A stretch of 49,263 nucleotides of DNA. It comes from Candidatus Rokuibacteriota bacterium (lineage in GTDB: Bacteria > Methylomirabilota > Methylomirabilia > Rokubacteriales > CSP1-6). The notes beneath the pieces were generated by a model. It did no database searches. It saw only the letters and a program-made list of their open reading frames with translations, and was not told the origin of the DNA. Of the stretch, positions 1 to 8,391 are shown in pieces (position 1 is the first letter of the stretch; each line of letters starts with the position of its first letter). A program made the position numbers and the translations under genes. The stretch is from contig JAUSJX010000078.1 in NCBI GenBank assembly GCA_030647435.1, forward strand, positions 104,878-154,140, in the 5' to 3' direction.

Positions 1-465
1 CTCCGCGGTCGCCCGGGCTCCCGGCCCCGGTTACAGTGTCATGTCAGGCAGGGCCGGCTGCTCGGCTCGCGCCGCAGCACCCTGCTGCTGGACGAGCCGC
101 TCAGCAACCTGGACGCGAATCTCCGCGAGGCGATGCGGTTCGAGATCCGGCGCCTGCTCAAGACCTTCGCGATCACCACGCTCTACGTCACCCACGACCA
201 GGCGGAGGCCATGGTGATCTCGGACCGCGTGGCGGTGCTCCAGGACGGGCGTGTCGTCCAGCTCGGCACCGCCGAAGAGCTCTTCGAGCGTCCGCGGACG
301 CGCTTCGTCGCCGAGTTCATCGGCAAGACCAACCTGATCGACGGCGTCGCCGACGGGACGGGCACCGGCGCGCGCGGCCGCCTGCGCCTGCGCGTTGCCT
401 CGACGGATCTGACGCCCGGCGCGCCGGTCGGCGCGTGCGTCCCGCTCCCGTCAGGCGGCGGCTAG
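1..465 (+). CDS. ABC transporter ATP-binding protein, 3' part only
   Basis: This is the C-terminal part of an importer ATPase of the PotA/FbpC kind, cut by the window edge. The sequence shows Walker B followed by the D-loop (LLLDEPLSNLDA, about 82-117), the H-loop (YVTHDQAEAM, about 184-213) and the usual FVAEFIGKTN stretch leading into a TOBE domain. The open frame runs back to base 1, but the codons before Walker B do not read as an LSGGQ signature, so the 5' end looks disturbed or chimeric. The TOBE domain is short and ends in SGGG. Its permease partners are outside the window, so the substrate cannot be inferred. Confidence 0.7.
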   Translation, partial: LRGRPGSRPRLQCHVRQGRLLGSRRSTLLLDEPLSNLDANLREAMRFEIRRLLKTFAITTLYVTHDQAEAMVISDRVAVLQDGRVVQLGTAEELFERPRTRFVAEFIGKTNLIDGVADGTGTGARGRLRLRVASTDLTPGAPVGACVPLPSGGG

Positions 466-534
466 CCCCGGCTCACGTATCAGCACCCGTCGCGGTTGAG
501 GTTGGCGAGCGCCCGGCCGGAGACGGGTCAAAGC

Positions 535-960
535 TCAGAACTCGACCGCGAGCTGCGCCCCGAGCACGACGGCGCTGCCGACGCTCGATCGGCCCCCTGG
601 GTTGATGACGTACTGGAGGTCCGGCTGCACCGTGAGCCACCGGGCGACGGCGATGGCGTACGTCCACTCGAGGACCAGCTCGTACGTCTGCCCTGGCAGG
701 TCGCGGCTGAAGCCGCCGTAGTACGCCTTCCCGGTAGACCATCTGCTCGCCCAGCAGGAAGAAGCCGTAGTTCCCCGTCTGCTGCCGGCCGGGATTGGTG
801 AGAGAGGCGTACTCGTTCGAGTCGTAGTACCCGCCCGAATGATAGCGCCCGGGCAGGCCCGCATCGCCCTTCTCGGCGTTGAGCCGATAGGCGGCTTCCC
901 CGACGACGAAGTAGCCCGCCGAGCCGCTGATCCCGAACTCGGTGCCGGTGGCCGCGGCAG
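535..960 (-). pseudogene. OprB-type carbohydrate porin, broken C-terminal remnant
   Basis: Minus-strand reading gives typical OprB C-terminal beta-barrel segments: EFGISGSAGYFVVGEAAYRL (about 930-870), then NYGFFLLGEQMVYREG, and after a change of frame YYGGFSRDLPGQTYELVLEW and the terminal QPDLQYVINPGG ending in an aromatic residue. Family members have several dozen more residues between MVYRE and YYGGFS, so the frame change near 735 is probably an internal deletion rather than a single-base slip. The N-terminal two thirds are absent, and the fragment abuts a truncated IS481 transposase at about 960. An intact relative would be an outer-membrane sugar porin. This copy cannot make a barrel. 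Confidence 0.7.
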
Positions 961-1651
961 AGGGCCGCGTACGCGGCCGCGCGATAGGCCCCGGCGTTGT
1001 CGGTCATGAGCTCGCGCCCGCGGATGCCGAGGCGGCGAAACCAGGCCAGGGCGCGCCCCAGAGGAAGGCCGCGCACGGGGGGCCGTCCCCAGCCCGCAGG
1101 ACCTCCACATAGGCCACGCGCGTGGCGTCGTCGATAGCGACATGGACGTACTCCCAGCCGATGCCGCGCACCCAGGCGCGGCGGTCCCCGGTAATGCGAT
1201 GGCCGATGCGCCCGATCCGGCCGAGCTTCTTCGTGCCGACGTGGAGCAAACTTCCGGGGCGGCGGCGCTGATAGCGGCGCACCGGCCGGGGCGGCTCGAG
1301 GGCGCGCAGGCGCGCCAGTCCGTGGCGCCGTAGGAGCCGGGCCACCGTGGCGGGACTGAGCCGCAAGCGCGCGGCGATGTCCGTCCCCGTCCAGCGTTGC
1401 CGCCGCAGGTGCAGCACCCAGCGGACCAGCCGGCGGGGCGTGGCCGTGGACTGCCGCCGCGGCCGACACGACCGCTCGGCCAGGCCCGCCTCCCGCTCGT
1501 GTTGATACCGGGCGACCCACTTGCGCACCGTGCGCACACTGATCCCCATTCCGGCGGCGACCTGGGTTGAGCGTTGCCCCGCCTCCACGACCCGGCGCAC
1601 AATCTCGGCTCGACTCCGTGGCGTGGTCCGGGCTTTCTTATGCATGTCCAT
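960..1651 (-). pseudogene. IS481-family transposase, truncated and frameshifted
   Basis: The minus-strand frame from ATG at 1651 encodes the N-terminal helix-turn-helix region (MGISVRTVRKWVARY) and a second HTH (LSPATVARLLRRHGL). The integrase core follows, with the first catalytic Asp in YVHVAIDDATRVAYVE. A one-base slip near 1057 changes frame; the next frame gives AWFRRLGIRGRELMTDNAGA, which carries the second catalytic Asp. The gene then runs directly into porin sequence at about 960, before the catalytic Glu, so no active enzyme can be made. An 11-base inverted repeat (1646-1656 and 1710-1720) covers the start codon and could fold in the mRNA leader. Confidence 0.8.
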
Positions 1652-1740
1652 CCGAGTTCCCTCCCTGAGGTGATGGTTGGCGTCGCAACCACCAGCGTCT
1701 CAGGGCCAGCTCGGATGGACAACCTCCTGACACTTCACAG
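960..1740 (-). mobile_element. Remnant of an IS481-family insertion sequence
   Basis: The element consists of the truncated transposase and its upstream end. On the minus strand the outer end reads TGTGAAGTGTCAGGAGGTTG (1739-1720), which resembles an IS481-type terminal repeat that starts with TG and runs into the transposase leader. No matching terminal repeat is seen on the other side, because the element stops inside the transposase at the porin junction. It therefore appears to have lost one end by deletion or recombination. Confidence 0.65.
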
Positions 1741-1820
1741 GGCAGGCTATGTCATTACTTCATGCTCTCGAGCCCGGGCCCTTTGGTGTCCACGAACCGC
1801 GAGCGCCACTTGAGAGGGAA

Positions 1821-1829
1821 TGGGATAAT
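1821..1829 (+). promoter_or_regulatory. Possible extended -10 promoter before the trehalose operon
   Basis: The sequence TGGGATAAT is a TGn extended -10 followed by GATAAT. It lies about 120 bases before the otsA start in the otherwise featureless stretch 1741-1949. No convincing -35 element is present at the usual spacing. The strand and distance fit transcription of otsA-otsB-GH15, but the match is short. Confidence 0.3.
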
Positions 1830-1949
1830 GAGTGCCATGTCTGCCAAGTCGTCATTCGTAACACTCGGGCGACCGGGACGTCCGGCGCCTGACGGAGTCG
1901 CCGGCCGGATGCGGAAGCCGACGATGGCTCTCTCTTCAACCGGGAAACG

Positions 1950-4184
1950 GTGATGCGACTCTCGCTTCGCTTCATCATTCCCCTGGCGCTCGCCCTGGCC
2001 GCGATCGCCTACGCCGTAGTCCCGCTCGTGGATCGGCTCACGCTCAAGTGGTTCACGCGGGATCTCGAGATCCGCTCGACTCTGATCGCCACTGCCGTCC
2101 AGGAGCCGCTGCATGAGCTCGTCCTCGGCGGAACCAAGGCCAAGGTCCTGCGCTTCTTCAACAAGATGACGCAGGACGAGCGACTCTACGCGGTCGGCTT
2201 TTGCGATGCGGCCCAGGACCGGCTCGTGGCCACGCAGGCCTTCCCGCCAGACCTCAACTGCAAGGCCCTCGATGCCTTCCTGGCGAGACCGACGCACCTG
2301 CTGCCGAGCGCGCAGGGGCCGTTGCACGTTTCGGTGCAGAAGATCGAAGCGGAGGGAGAATCCGTCGGCAGGCTGGTGCTGGTGCACGACATGAGCTTCG
2401 TCCAGCGCCGCAGTGAGGAGACGAAGCGCTACGTCTTCTACTTCTTCATCGGTCTGGGCGCCATCGTCTCGATGATCACCGTCATCATCGCGCAGCTGAG
2501 CTGGCGCGGCTGGGTGCAGGGCATGCGGGCGCTGCTGCGCGGGGAAGGACTGCTGCGGCCGGCCGAGCGGATCAACCTGCCGGAGCTGCGGCCGCTTGCC
2601 CGGGACCTGCGCATGCTCATCCGCGATCTGGAGATGGAATACCGGCCGCGCGACGAGAGCCAGATCACCTGGTCGCCCGAGGCGCTGAAGCGGATCCTGC
2701 GCGAGGACCTGAAGGGCGAGGACATCATCGTCGTGTCCAATCGCGAGCCCTACATACACGTCCGACGGGACGATGCCGTGGAGGTGCAGCGGCCGGCGAG
2801 CGGCCTGGTGACGGCGCTCGAGCCGGTGATGCGGGCCTGTTCCGGCGTCTGGATCGCGCACGGCGGCGGCTCCGCGGACAGGCAGACGGTGGACCGCAAC
2901 GACCGCGTGGCGGTGCCGCCCGAGCACCCGGCCTACCAGCTCAGGCGCGTCTGGCTGACGAAGGAGGAGGAAGCCGGCTACTACTACGGCTTCGCCAACG
3001 AGGGACTGTGGCCGCTGTGCCATATCGCCCACGTGCGCCCGACCTTCCGCACGAGCGACTGGACCCAGTACGCGGCGGTCAACCGCACGTTCGCCCGCTC
3101 GGTGCAGGAGGAAGCCAAGACCGATGCCCCCATCGTGCTGGTGCAGGACTACCACTTCGCGCTCCTGCCGCGCATGATCCGCGAGCTGCTCCCCCGCGCC
3201 ACGATCATCACCTTCTGGCATATTCCCTGGCCGAACCCCGAGGCGTTCGCCATCTGCCCCTGGCGGGCCGAACTGGTCGACGGGCTGCTCGGCAGCAGCA
3301 TCCTCGGCTTCCACACCCAGTTCCACTGCAACAATTTCCTCGACACTGTGGACCGCCAACTGGAGGCCCGCGTAGATCGCGAATTGTTCACGGTCTCATA
3401 CCGCGGCCAGCCCACCGCCGTGAAGCGCTACCCGATCTCCATCGAGTGGCCGCCACCGGCCGACGTGATGCGTGTGAGCCTCGAGGAATGCCGCAGCCGC
3501 GTGCGCCGGCGGCACGGGCTCGGGCCCGACCACGCCGTCGGCGTCGGCGTGGATCGCATGGACTACACCAAGGGAATACTCGAACGGTTCAATGCCATCG
3601 AGCGGCTGCTCGAGATCGAGCCGCGCTGGATCGGCACGTTCAGTTTCATCCAGATCGCCGCGCCGTCCCGCTCCAGCATCGAGCAGTATCAGGATTTCGA
3701 GGTGCACGTGAGGGCGCTGGCCAGCCGCATCAATGCCCGCTTCGAGGCGGGCGACTGCCCGCCCATCATCCTCAAGGTGGAGCACCACGAGCCCCAGGAC
3801 GTGTACGAGCACTACCGAGCGGCGGACCTGTGCTTCGTGAGCAGCCTGCACGACGGCATGAACCTGGTGGCGAAGGAGTTCGTTGCCTCGCGCGACGACG
3901 AGCGCGGCGTGCTGATCCTCAGCCAGTTCACAGGGGCCTCGCGCGAACTGCCGGAAGCGCTGATCGTCAACCCGTACGACATCGACCAGTGCGCCGCGGC
4001 CATGCACGTCGCGCTCACCATGCCGCTGTCGGAGCAGCGCAACCGCATGCGCCTCATGCGCGGCCTGATCCAGGAGTTCAACGTATACCGATGGGCCGGC
4101 CGCATGCTGCTCGATGCCTCCAACATGCGCATGCGCGGCCGGGTGATGACGGCGGAGGCCGCGCGCCCCGCGGCCGGGCGGTAG
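1950..4184 (+). CDS. otsA: Trehalose-6-phosphate synthase with membrane-anchored sensor-like N-terminus
   Basis: This GT20 enzyme is predicted to join UDP- or GDP-glucose to glucose-6-phosphate, giving trehalose-6-phosphate. At 744 residues it is far longer than the roughly 470 of a plain OtsA. Residues about 8-26 and 163-184 look like membrane helices flanking an extracytoplasmic segment of about 135 residues, followed by a linker. The GT20 domain starts near residue 255, with VSNREP (about 262), DYH (about 400), FWHIPWP (about 421), VDRMDYTKG (about 533) and LHDGMNLVAKE (about 632) all present. The start could be GTG 1950 or ATG 1953. Five bases separate it from otsB. A related glycosyltransferase such as glucosylglycerol-phosphate synthase is the alternative. 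Confidence 0.88.
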   Translation: MMRLSLRFIIPLALALAAIAYAVVPLVDRLTLKWFTRDLEIRSTLIATAVQEPLHELVLGGTKAKVLRFFNKMTQDERLYAVGFCDAAQDRLVATQAFPPDLNCKALDAFLARPTHLLPSAQGPLHVSVQKIEAEGESVGRLVLVHDMSFVQRRSEETKRYVFYFFIGLGAIVSMITVIIAQLSWRGWVQGMRALLRGEGLLRPAERINLPELRPLARDLRMLIRDLEMEYRPRDESQITWSPEALKRILREDLKGEDIIVVSNREPYIHVRRDDAVEVQRPASGLVTALEPVMRACSGVWIAHGGGSADRQTVDRNDRVAVPPEHPAYQLRRVWLTKEEEAGYYYGFANEGLWPLCHIAHVRPTFRTSDWTQYAAVNRTFARSVQEEAKTDAPIVLVQDYHFALLPRMIRELLPRATIITFWHIPWPNPEAFAICPWRAELVDGLLGSSILGFHTQFHCNNFLDTVDRQLEARVDRELFTVSYRGQPTAVKRYPISIEWPPPADVMRVSLEECRSRVRRRHGLGPDHAVGVGVDRMDYTKGILERFNAIERLLEIEPRWIGTFSFIQIAAPSRSSIEQYQDFEVHVRALASRINARFEAGDCPPIILKVEHHEPQDVYEHYRAADLCFVSSLHDGMNLVAKEFVASRDDERGVLILSQFTGASRELPEALIVNPYDIDQCAAAMHVALTMPLSEQRNRMRLMRGLIQEFNVYRWAGRMLLDASNMRMRGRVMTAEAARPAAGR

Positions 4185-4189
4185 CGGCA

Positions 4190-4990
4190 ATGCGGGCCGA
4201 GCCGGGCATGGATGACGCATCCCGGATCGACCTGCCCGGCGGTCCGGCGGCATACGCGTTTTTTCTCGATATCGACGGCACGCTGGTGGATATCGCCGAC
4301 ACGCCGGGCCGGGTGTCCGTCGAGCCCCGGCTGCTCGACACGGTGCGGCGGCTGCACGCCGCTGCCGGCGGCGCCCTAGCGCTCATCAGCGGCCGGTCGG
4401 TGGCCGGCGTCGACCGGCTGTTCGCGCCACTCTGCCTGCCGATCGCCGGGCAGCACGGCGCCGAGCGGCGCGATGCCGCGGGCGCTGCCCATGCCGATTC
4501 CCTCTGCGCGGCGCAGTTCGGCGCGCTGCGGCGCTGCGTTGCCGCATGGGCCGAGGCCGTCCCGGGCGTGCTGCTCGAGGACAAGGGGATGTCGCTGGCA
4601 GTGCACTATCGGCAGGCGCCTCACTTGGGCGGCGCGGTGCAGCACGCGCTGAGGGAATGCCTCGAACGATTCGGCGACGAGTTCAGGCTGCAGCCGGGCA
4701 AGATGGTCCTGGAGGTCACGCCGGCCGGCAAGGACAAGGGAACCGCGATCATGGAATTCATGCAGGAAGCGCCCTTTGCGGGCCGTATTCCGGTATTTGT
4801 CGGCGACGACATCACCGACGAACACGGGTTCGCAGTTGTCAACAGCCTGGGAGGCCATTCCGTCAAGGTGGGTCCGGGCCCGCCGGACGCCCGCTCGCGC
4901 ATGCCCGACGTGGCCACCGTCCGGCGCTGGCTGCGGGCGCTGGCGGAGGGCCCGGCGCGGCCGCGCGACGCAGCGCGGGAGGGTGCATGA
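4190..4990 (+). CDS. otsB: Trehalose-6-phosphate phosphatase
   Basis: This is a HAD-superfamily phosphatase that removes phosphate from trehalose-6-phosphate. At 266 residues it has the usual length. Motif I is FFLDIDGTL with the nucleophile D27 and acid/base D29. LISGRS (about 65-70) is motif II, a Lys lies in PAGKDKG (about 178-184), and GDDITDEHGF (about 204) is motif IV. I chose ATG 4190, five bases after the otsA stop; ATG 4208 is an in-frame alternative. The stop overlaps the next start as ATGA. Position and sequence both support a trehalose biosynthesis operon. Confidence 0.9.
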   Translation: MRAEPGMDDASRIDLPGGPAAYAFFLDIDGTLVDIADTPGRVSVEPRLLDTVRRLHAAAGGALALISGRSVAGVDRLFAPLCLPIAGQHGAERRDAAGAAHADSLCAAQFGALRRCVAAWAEAVPGVLLEDKGMSLAVHYRQAPHLGGAVQHALRECLERFGDEFRLQPGKMVLEVTPAGKDKGTAIMEFMQEAPFAGRIPVFVGDDITDEHGFAVVNSLGGHSVKVGPGPPDARSRMPDVATVRRWLRALAEGPARPRDAAREGA

Positions 4991-6781
4991 GCACGCTGGA
5001 TCTGGGGCTCGTCGGCAACTGCAGCATCGGCGCCCTCATCGACGCCAAGGCCGAGGTGACGTGGGCCTGCTTTCCGCGCTTCGACGGCGACGCGGTGTTC
5101 TGCTCCCTATTGCGCGAGCGCGGCGGGGAGCGCGATTTCGGCTACTTCGCGGTCGACGTGGTGGACGCCGCCCGTACCGAGCAGGCCTACCTCGACAACA
5201 CGGCGGTGCTGGTGACGCGCATTCATGACCGGCAGGGCGGCATCGTCGAGGTGACGGATTTCGCGCCCCGCTTCCGTCAGCACGGGCGCACCTTCTGCCC
5301 GATGATGCTGGCGCGCCGCGTCCGGCGCGTCGAGGGCAGCCCACGCATCGTGCTGCGTGTGCGGCCCGCCTGCGACTTCGGCCAGGCCCGGCCCCAGGTC
5401 AGCCACGGCAGCCACCATATTCGCTTCATGGCACCGGAGCTCGTCCTGCGCTTGACCACGGATGCCTCGGTGACGGCAATCCTGGAGGAGATGCCCTTCT
5501 TTCTCGAGGACTCCGTCACCCTCTTGCTCGGGCCCGACGAGACCGTCCCGGACGCGGTGGGCGAAGTGGGCGACCGCTTCCTGCGCGAGACGGTGGTCTA
5601 CTGGCGCGACTGGGTGAACAATCTCGGCATTCCTTTCGAATGGCAGGACGCGGTGATCCGCGCCGCCATCACGCTCAAGCTGAACGCCTACGAGGACACC
5701 GGTGCCATCATCGCCGCGATGACGACCTCGGTGCCCGAGGCGCCGGCTTCCGGGCGCAACTGGGACTACCGCTACTGCTGGCTGCGCGACGGCTACTTCG
5801 TGGTCAACGCTCTCAACCGGCTGGGCGCCACGCGCACGATGGAGCGCTACCTCGGCTTCGTGGTGAACATCGCCGCGGGCGCGGGCAACGGCGGTAACAC
5901 GCTGCAGCCGGTCTATCGCATCAGCGGCCAGGCGACGCTGGAGGAGCGGGAGCTGCCCCATCTGCCCGGCTACCGTGGCATGGGACCGGTGCGCGTGGGC
6001 AACCAGGCCTACCGGCAGGTGCAGCACGACGTATACGGCTCGGCCATCCTTGCCGCCACACACGTCTTCTTCGACCGGCGCATGTCCCGGTGCGGTGACG
6101 AGATGCTGTTCCGCCGCATGGAGTCGCTCGGCGAGCGGGCCGTGGCCGTGTGGAACACACCGGATGCCGGGCTGTGGGAATCGCCCGGAACCCCCCAAGG
6201 TGCACACCTTCTCGGCTTTGATGTGCTGGGCGGCCTGCGACCGCCTGGCGCGCATCGCCGAGCGGCTCGGGCTCGCCGAGCGGGTGGCCTACTGGCGCCC
6301 CCGCGCCGAGGCGATCCGCAGGGGCGTGTGCGAGGCGGCCTGGAACGGGCGGCGCAATGCGTTTGTCGCCACGTTCGCCGGCGAGAGTCTCGACGCCAGC
6401 CTGCTGCTGATGCACGAGATCGGCTTCCTGCGGGCCGACGATCCACGCTTCGCCGCCACGGTCGGCGCCATCGAGCGGGAGCTCAAGCGCGGCGACTTCA
6501 TCTTCCGCTACGTCGAGGCCGACGATTTCGGCGAGCCTGCGAACGCCTTCGTCGTGTGCACCTACTGGTACATCTACGCCCTGACTGCCCTCGGCCGCCA
6601 CGAGGAGGCGCGGGCGCTGTTCGAGCGCATGCTCGCCTGCCGCAACCGCCTTGGCCTGCTGGCCGAGCACATCGATCCCCGCACGGGAGAGCAATGGGGG
6701 AATTTCGTGCAGACCTACAGCATGGTGGGCCTGATCAACTCCGCCATCCGCCTCTCGATCCCGTGGGATCGGGCCTTCTGA
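4987..6781 (+). pseudogene. GH15 glucosidase/trehalase-like protein, interrupted by a frameshift
   Basis: Two frames together encode a GH15 protein of about 598 residues, starting from the ATG that overlaps the otsB stop. The N-terminal part has NCSIGALIDAKAEVTW and the catalytic-domain motif NWDYRYCWLRDG (about 258-269). The C-terminal part has EHIDPRTGEQWGNF, which carries the usual second acidic residue. The frames switch near 6180-6200, where WES changes to VHTFSALMCWAACDRLA in the other frame, next to a run of six C at 6191-6196. That makes a consensus error likely, but a real mutation cannot be excluded. In ots clusters such proteins act on trehalose or related glucosides. The far side of the frameshift is well preserved, so inactivation, if real, is recent. 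Confidence 0.8.
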
Positions 6782-6987
6782 CTTACTGTCCGCACTTCCC
6801 GTGGTGCGATCGCGAGGAGATCGAGAATCTGCCGCTGGAGCGCATAGGACGGACAAGCGCCGCTCCCTGGGCTCCCCCGCCGAGCGCACTCTGCGCCCGT
6901 CAGCGGGATCCAAGTCCGAACCTTAGCAGCTTCTTAGCAGCGCGAAAGGCTCCGCCGTCGCCCGCGTCGGTCTCACTCGCACGCCTC

Positions 6988-7481
6988 TCACACGCTCTTG
7001 GTCCGGTAAGCGAGGCCGTCCAGGCATGCGTCGTAGGTGTCGCGGGCGATCCGAACCCAGTCTGTCTTGTTGACGCTGCGGCGGTTCCGGCTGGTCGGGC
7101 TCGAGGGAAACGCGCACGCCATCTTGATCCACCGCGTCTGCTCCGCGGCGATGGCCCGGATCTCGTCGGCGACCTCGGAGTGATCCTGGTCCTGGCTGAA
7201 GACCAGGGCGATGTCGTACTCGCCATGGATGCCCTGCCGCCCCATCAGCGCGAGCTTGGCCGACCAGAAGTCGTGCCAGCGAGCTTCGTCCTCGCGATCA
7301 GGGATGCCCGAGTGGAACGCGTCTGCGCGAGCTGCCAGCCGAGCTCCGCGCAGACGCGGTCGGCCAGGACACGCACGTCGTAGTTGGGGTACGTGTAGCC
7401 GATGGCCTCCCGCGCGGCGTGGAACAGGTTCTGTCCGTCGATGAACGCGTCGGTTCGTTTAACCGCGGGCTCGGGGGGCAC
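6988..7481 (-). pseudogene. NYN-domain (LabA/DUF88-like) nuclease, frameshifted and internally deleted
   Basis: On the minus strand, from a GTG at 7481, the frame reads AFIDGQNLFHAAREAIGYTY, a typical NYN-domain start with the first acidic residue. One base appears to be missing after LAQTR; restoring it gives RFHSGIPDREDEARWHDFW and a run to MGRQGIHGEYDIALVFSQDQ. Normal members have some 45-50 residues between the G[IV]H and the YD[IV]ALV strand, including the acidic KGIDVRIALD segment. Those are absent here. The C-terminal part (EVADEIRAIAAEQTRWIKMA and the KTDWVRI tail) is intact. NYN proteins are predicted RNases; this copy should be inactive. Confidence 0.75.
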
Positions 7482-7492
7482 GGATCAGACCG

Positions 7493-7538
7493 GAAAAGAA
7501 TAACCCCGCCCGATGCCTTTCGGCATATCGAGCGGGGC
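7493..7538 (-). terminator. Rho-independent terminator-like hairpin on the minus strand
   Basis: The stem CCCCGC(T)CGAT...GGCATCGGGCGGGG (7538-7505) has a small bulge and one mismatch, and is followed on the minus strand by TTATTCTTTTCC. It lies between a minus-strand promoter match and the NYN-gene start at 7481. It could end a very short transcript or attenuate the NYN gene. Confidence 0.5.
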
Positions 7539-7554
7539 GCAAGTGCACAGAGCG

Positions 7555-7582
7555 GGTATAGCAAGCTCCGCAAGCTCGTCAA
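7555..7582 (-). promoter_or_regulatory. Sigma70-like promoter on the minus strand
   Basis: TTGACG (7582-7577) and TATACC (7560-7555) are separated by 16 bases. Predicted transcription begins near 7548 and runs straight into the terminator-like hairpin at 7538-7505, then into the NYN remnant. No coding region lies between promoter and hairpin. Confidence 0.4.
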
Positions 7583-7820
7583 CCTCGGAGTGGCCCATGA
7601 TCACTGAAGTCCCTGACAAGCGCGCTGCCATGGTGACCACGTCACCAGCTGCGCCCCGGCTCCTGTCCACGCATCTGTAGCGCGTAAGTAACATACGCCT
7701 GTTCTCGGACGCGGCGGCCCGGGGTACCCGTCTCACAGCGACGTGTCAGTCAGATCGTTCGGGGACGCCGCGAAGCAGCTTTACCCAGAGTAACTGGACC
7801 AGATACGCTCCCTCAAGCCA
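7583..7820. other. Intergenic stretch with no recognised feature
   Basis: I found no credible gene or RNA gene here on either strand. The open frames in this stretch lack family motifs and ribosome binding sites. Confidence 0.5.
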
Positions 7821-7850
7821 TTGGACGATCGCCGTGCCATCGGGTAGAAT
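7821..7850 (+). promoter_or_regulatory. Sigma70-like promoter, leaderless spacing
   Basis: TTGGAC (7821-7826) and a strong -10, TAGAAT (7845-7850), are 18 bases apart. The -10 ends six bases before the ATG at 7857, so transcription would begin at or beside the start codon. No Shine-Dalgarno sequence can fit between them, which suggests a leaderless message. Confidence 0.5.
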
Positions 7851-7856
7851 CCGGGA

Positions 7857-8177
7857 ATGAAGTGTCGTCGCGGAATGCTCTTGGCCATTCTCCTCTACGT
7901 CACGCTTGACCTTTCGGTGCCGACGATACCTGGTGCCTTCGTGTTCGAGTCCGCCGATTCGCTTGAGATCAGCAGTGGCCGCGCGGGCGAGGGCAAGGCC
8001 GAGATCTCTGTGCTGCCGGCGCTGGCCAGAGATTCGTTCGGTGTGTCGCAGCCCCCTATCGATCTCAGGGATCGCTTGGCGGCGAATTGCAACGTCGCGC
8101 TTCTTGGTCACCCCATACTGAACCGGCTGCCACGGGCGACCCTCGATCCGGCTCCACCCTCCGAAGACCCTCACTAA
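7857..8177 (+). CDS. Hypothetical secreted or membrane-anchored protein
   Basis: This 106-residue protein has a positively charged start followed by a hydrophobic stretch (residues about 6-27, MLLAILLYVTLDL onward), which looks like a signal peptide or anchor. The rest is polar and ends in RATLDPAPPSEDPH. I do not know a function. The ATG sits six bases after a good -10 element, which supports the gene, its start and leaderless translation. The next gene begins 88 bases downstream on the same strand. Confidence 0.6.
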   Translation: MKCRRGMLLAILLYVTLDLSVPTIPGAFVFESADSLEISSGRAGEGKAEISVLPALARDSFGVSQPPIDLRDRLAANCNVALLGHPILNRLPRATLDPAPPSEDPH

Positions 8178-8265
8178 ACCCCGTCCGCTCGGTTGATCCT
8201 CGGCGACCCCGTTCTTGGGGGGCCGCTCCGTCCATCTCACGGTTACGTCTCGCGGAGGGCGAGCC

Positions 8266-8355
8266 ATGAAGAAAGGTTACGAAGGCATCACGATCAGCGT
8301 GCTGATGCTGTTGACTGCCTTCGTCCTCATCGCCATCGCCAAGCTCCTCTTCTGA
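8266..8355 (+). CDS. 29-residue single-pass membrane peptide
   Basis: ATG 8266 opens a 29-residue frame: a short charged N-terminus (MKKGYEG) followed by one continuous hydrophobic helix (ISVLMLLTAFVLIAIAKLLF). A good Shine-Dalgarno, GGAGGG, lies about 8 bases upstream. It sits 36 bases before a hypothetical gene and just upstream of a CPA2 antiporter, all co-directional. It could be a small membrane regulator or an accessory subunit of the antiporter. The helix composition and ribosome site are visible; any role is inference. Confidence 0.6.
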   Translation: MKKGYEGITISVLMLLTAFVLIAIAKLLF

Positions 8356-8391
8356 GTCCACCAAATCGCGCACGGTCACAGGAGGGCGACT

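Noticed and set aside
1755-3359. A 534-codon open frame on the minus strand
   Set aside because: It is opposite otsA, which carries all GT20 motifs; composition of the minus-strand product is shadow-like.
3008-4189. An extended otsB start far inside otsA
   Set aside because: The upstream part is an out-of-frame reading of otsA without family sequence. ATG 4190 gives a normal-length OtsB.
7539-7740. Possible tRNA in the gap near the hairpin
   Set aside because: No T-arm GTTCRA motif, CCA end or cloverleaf pairing could be found on either strand.
7745-8267. A 173-codon minus-strand frame opposite the small secreted protein
   Set aside because: The plus-strand gene has a promoter at the right distance, a signal-like N-terminus and co-directional neighbours. 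The minus frame has no motif.
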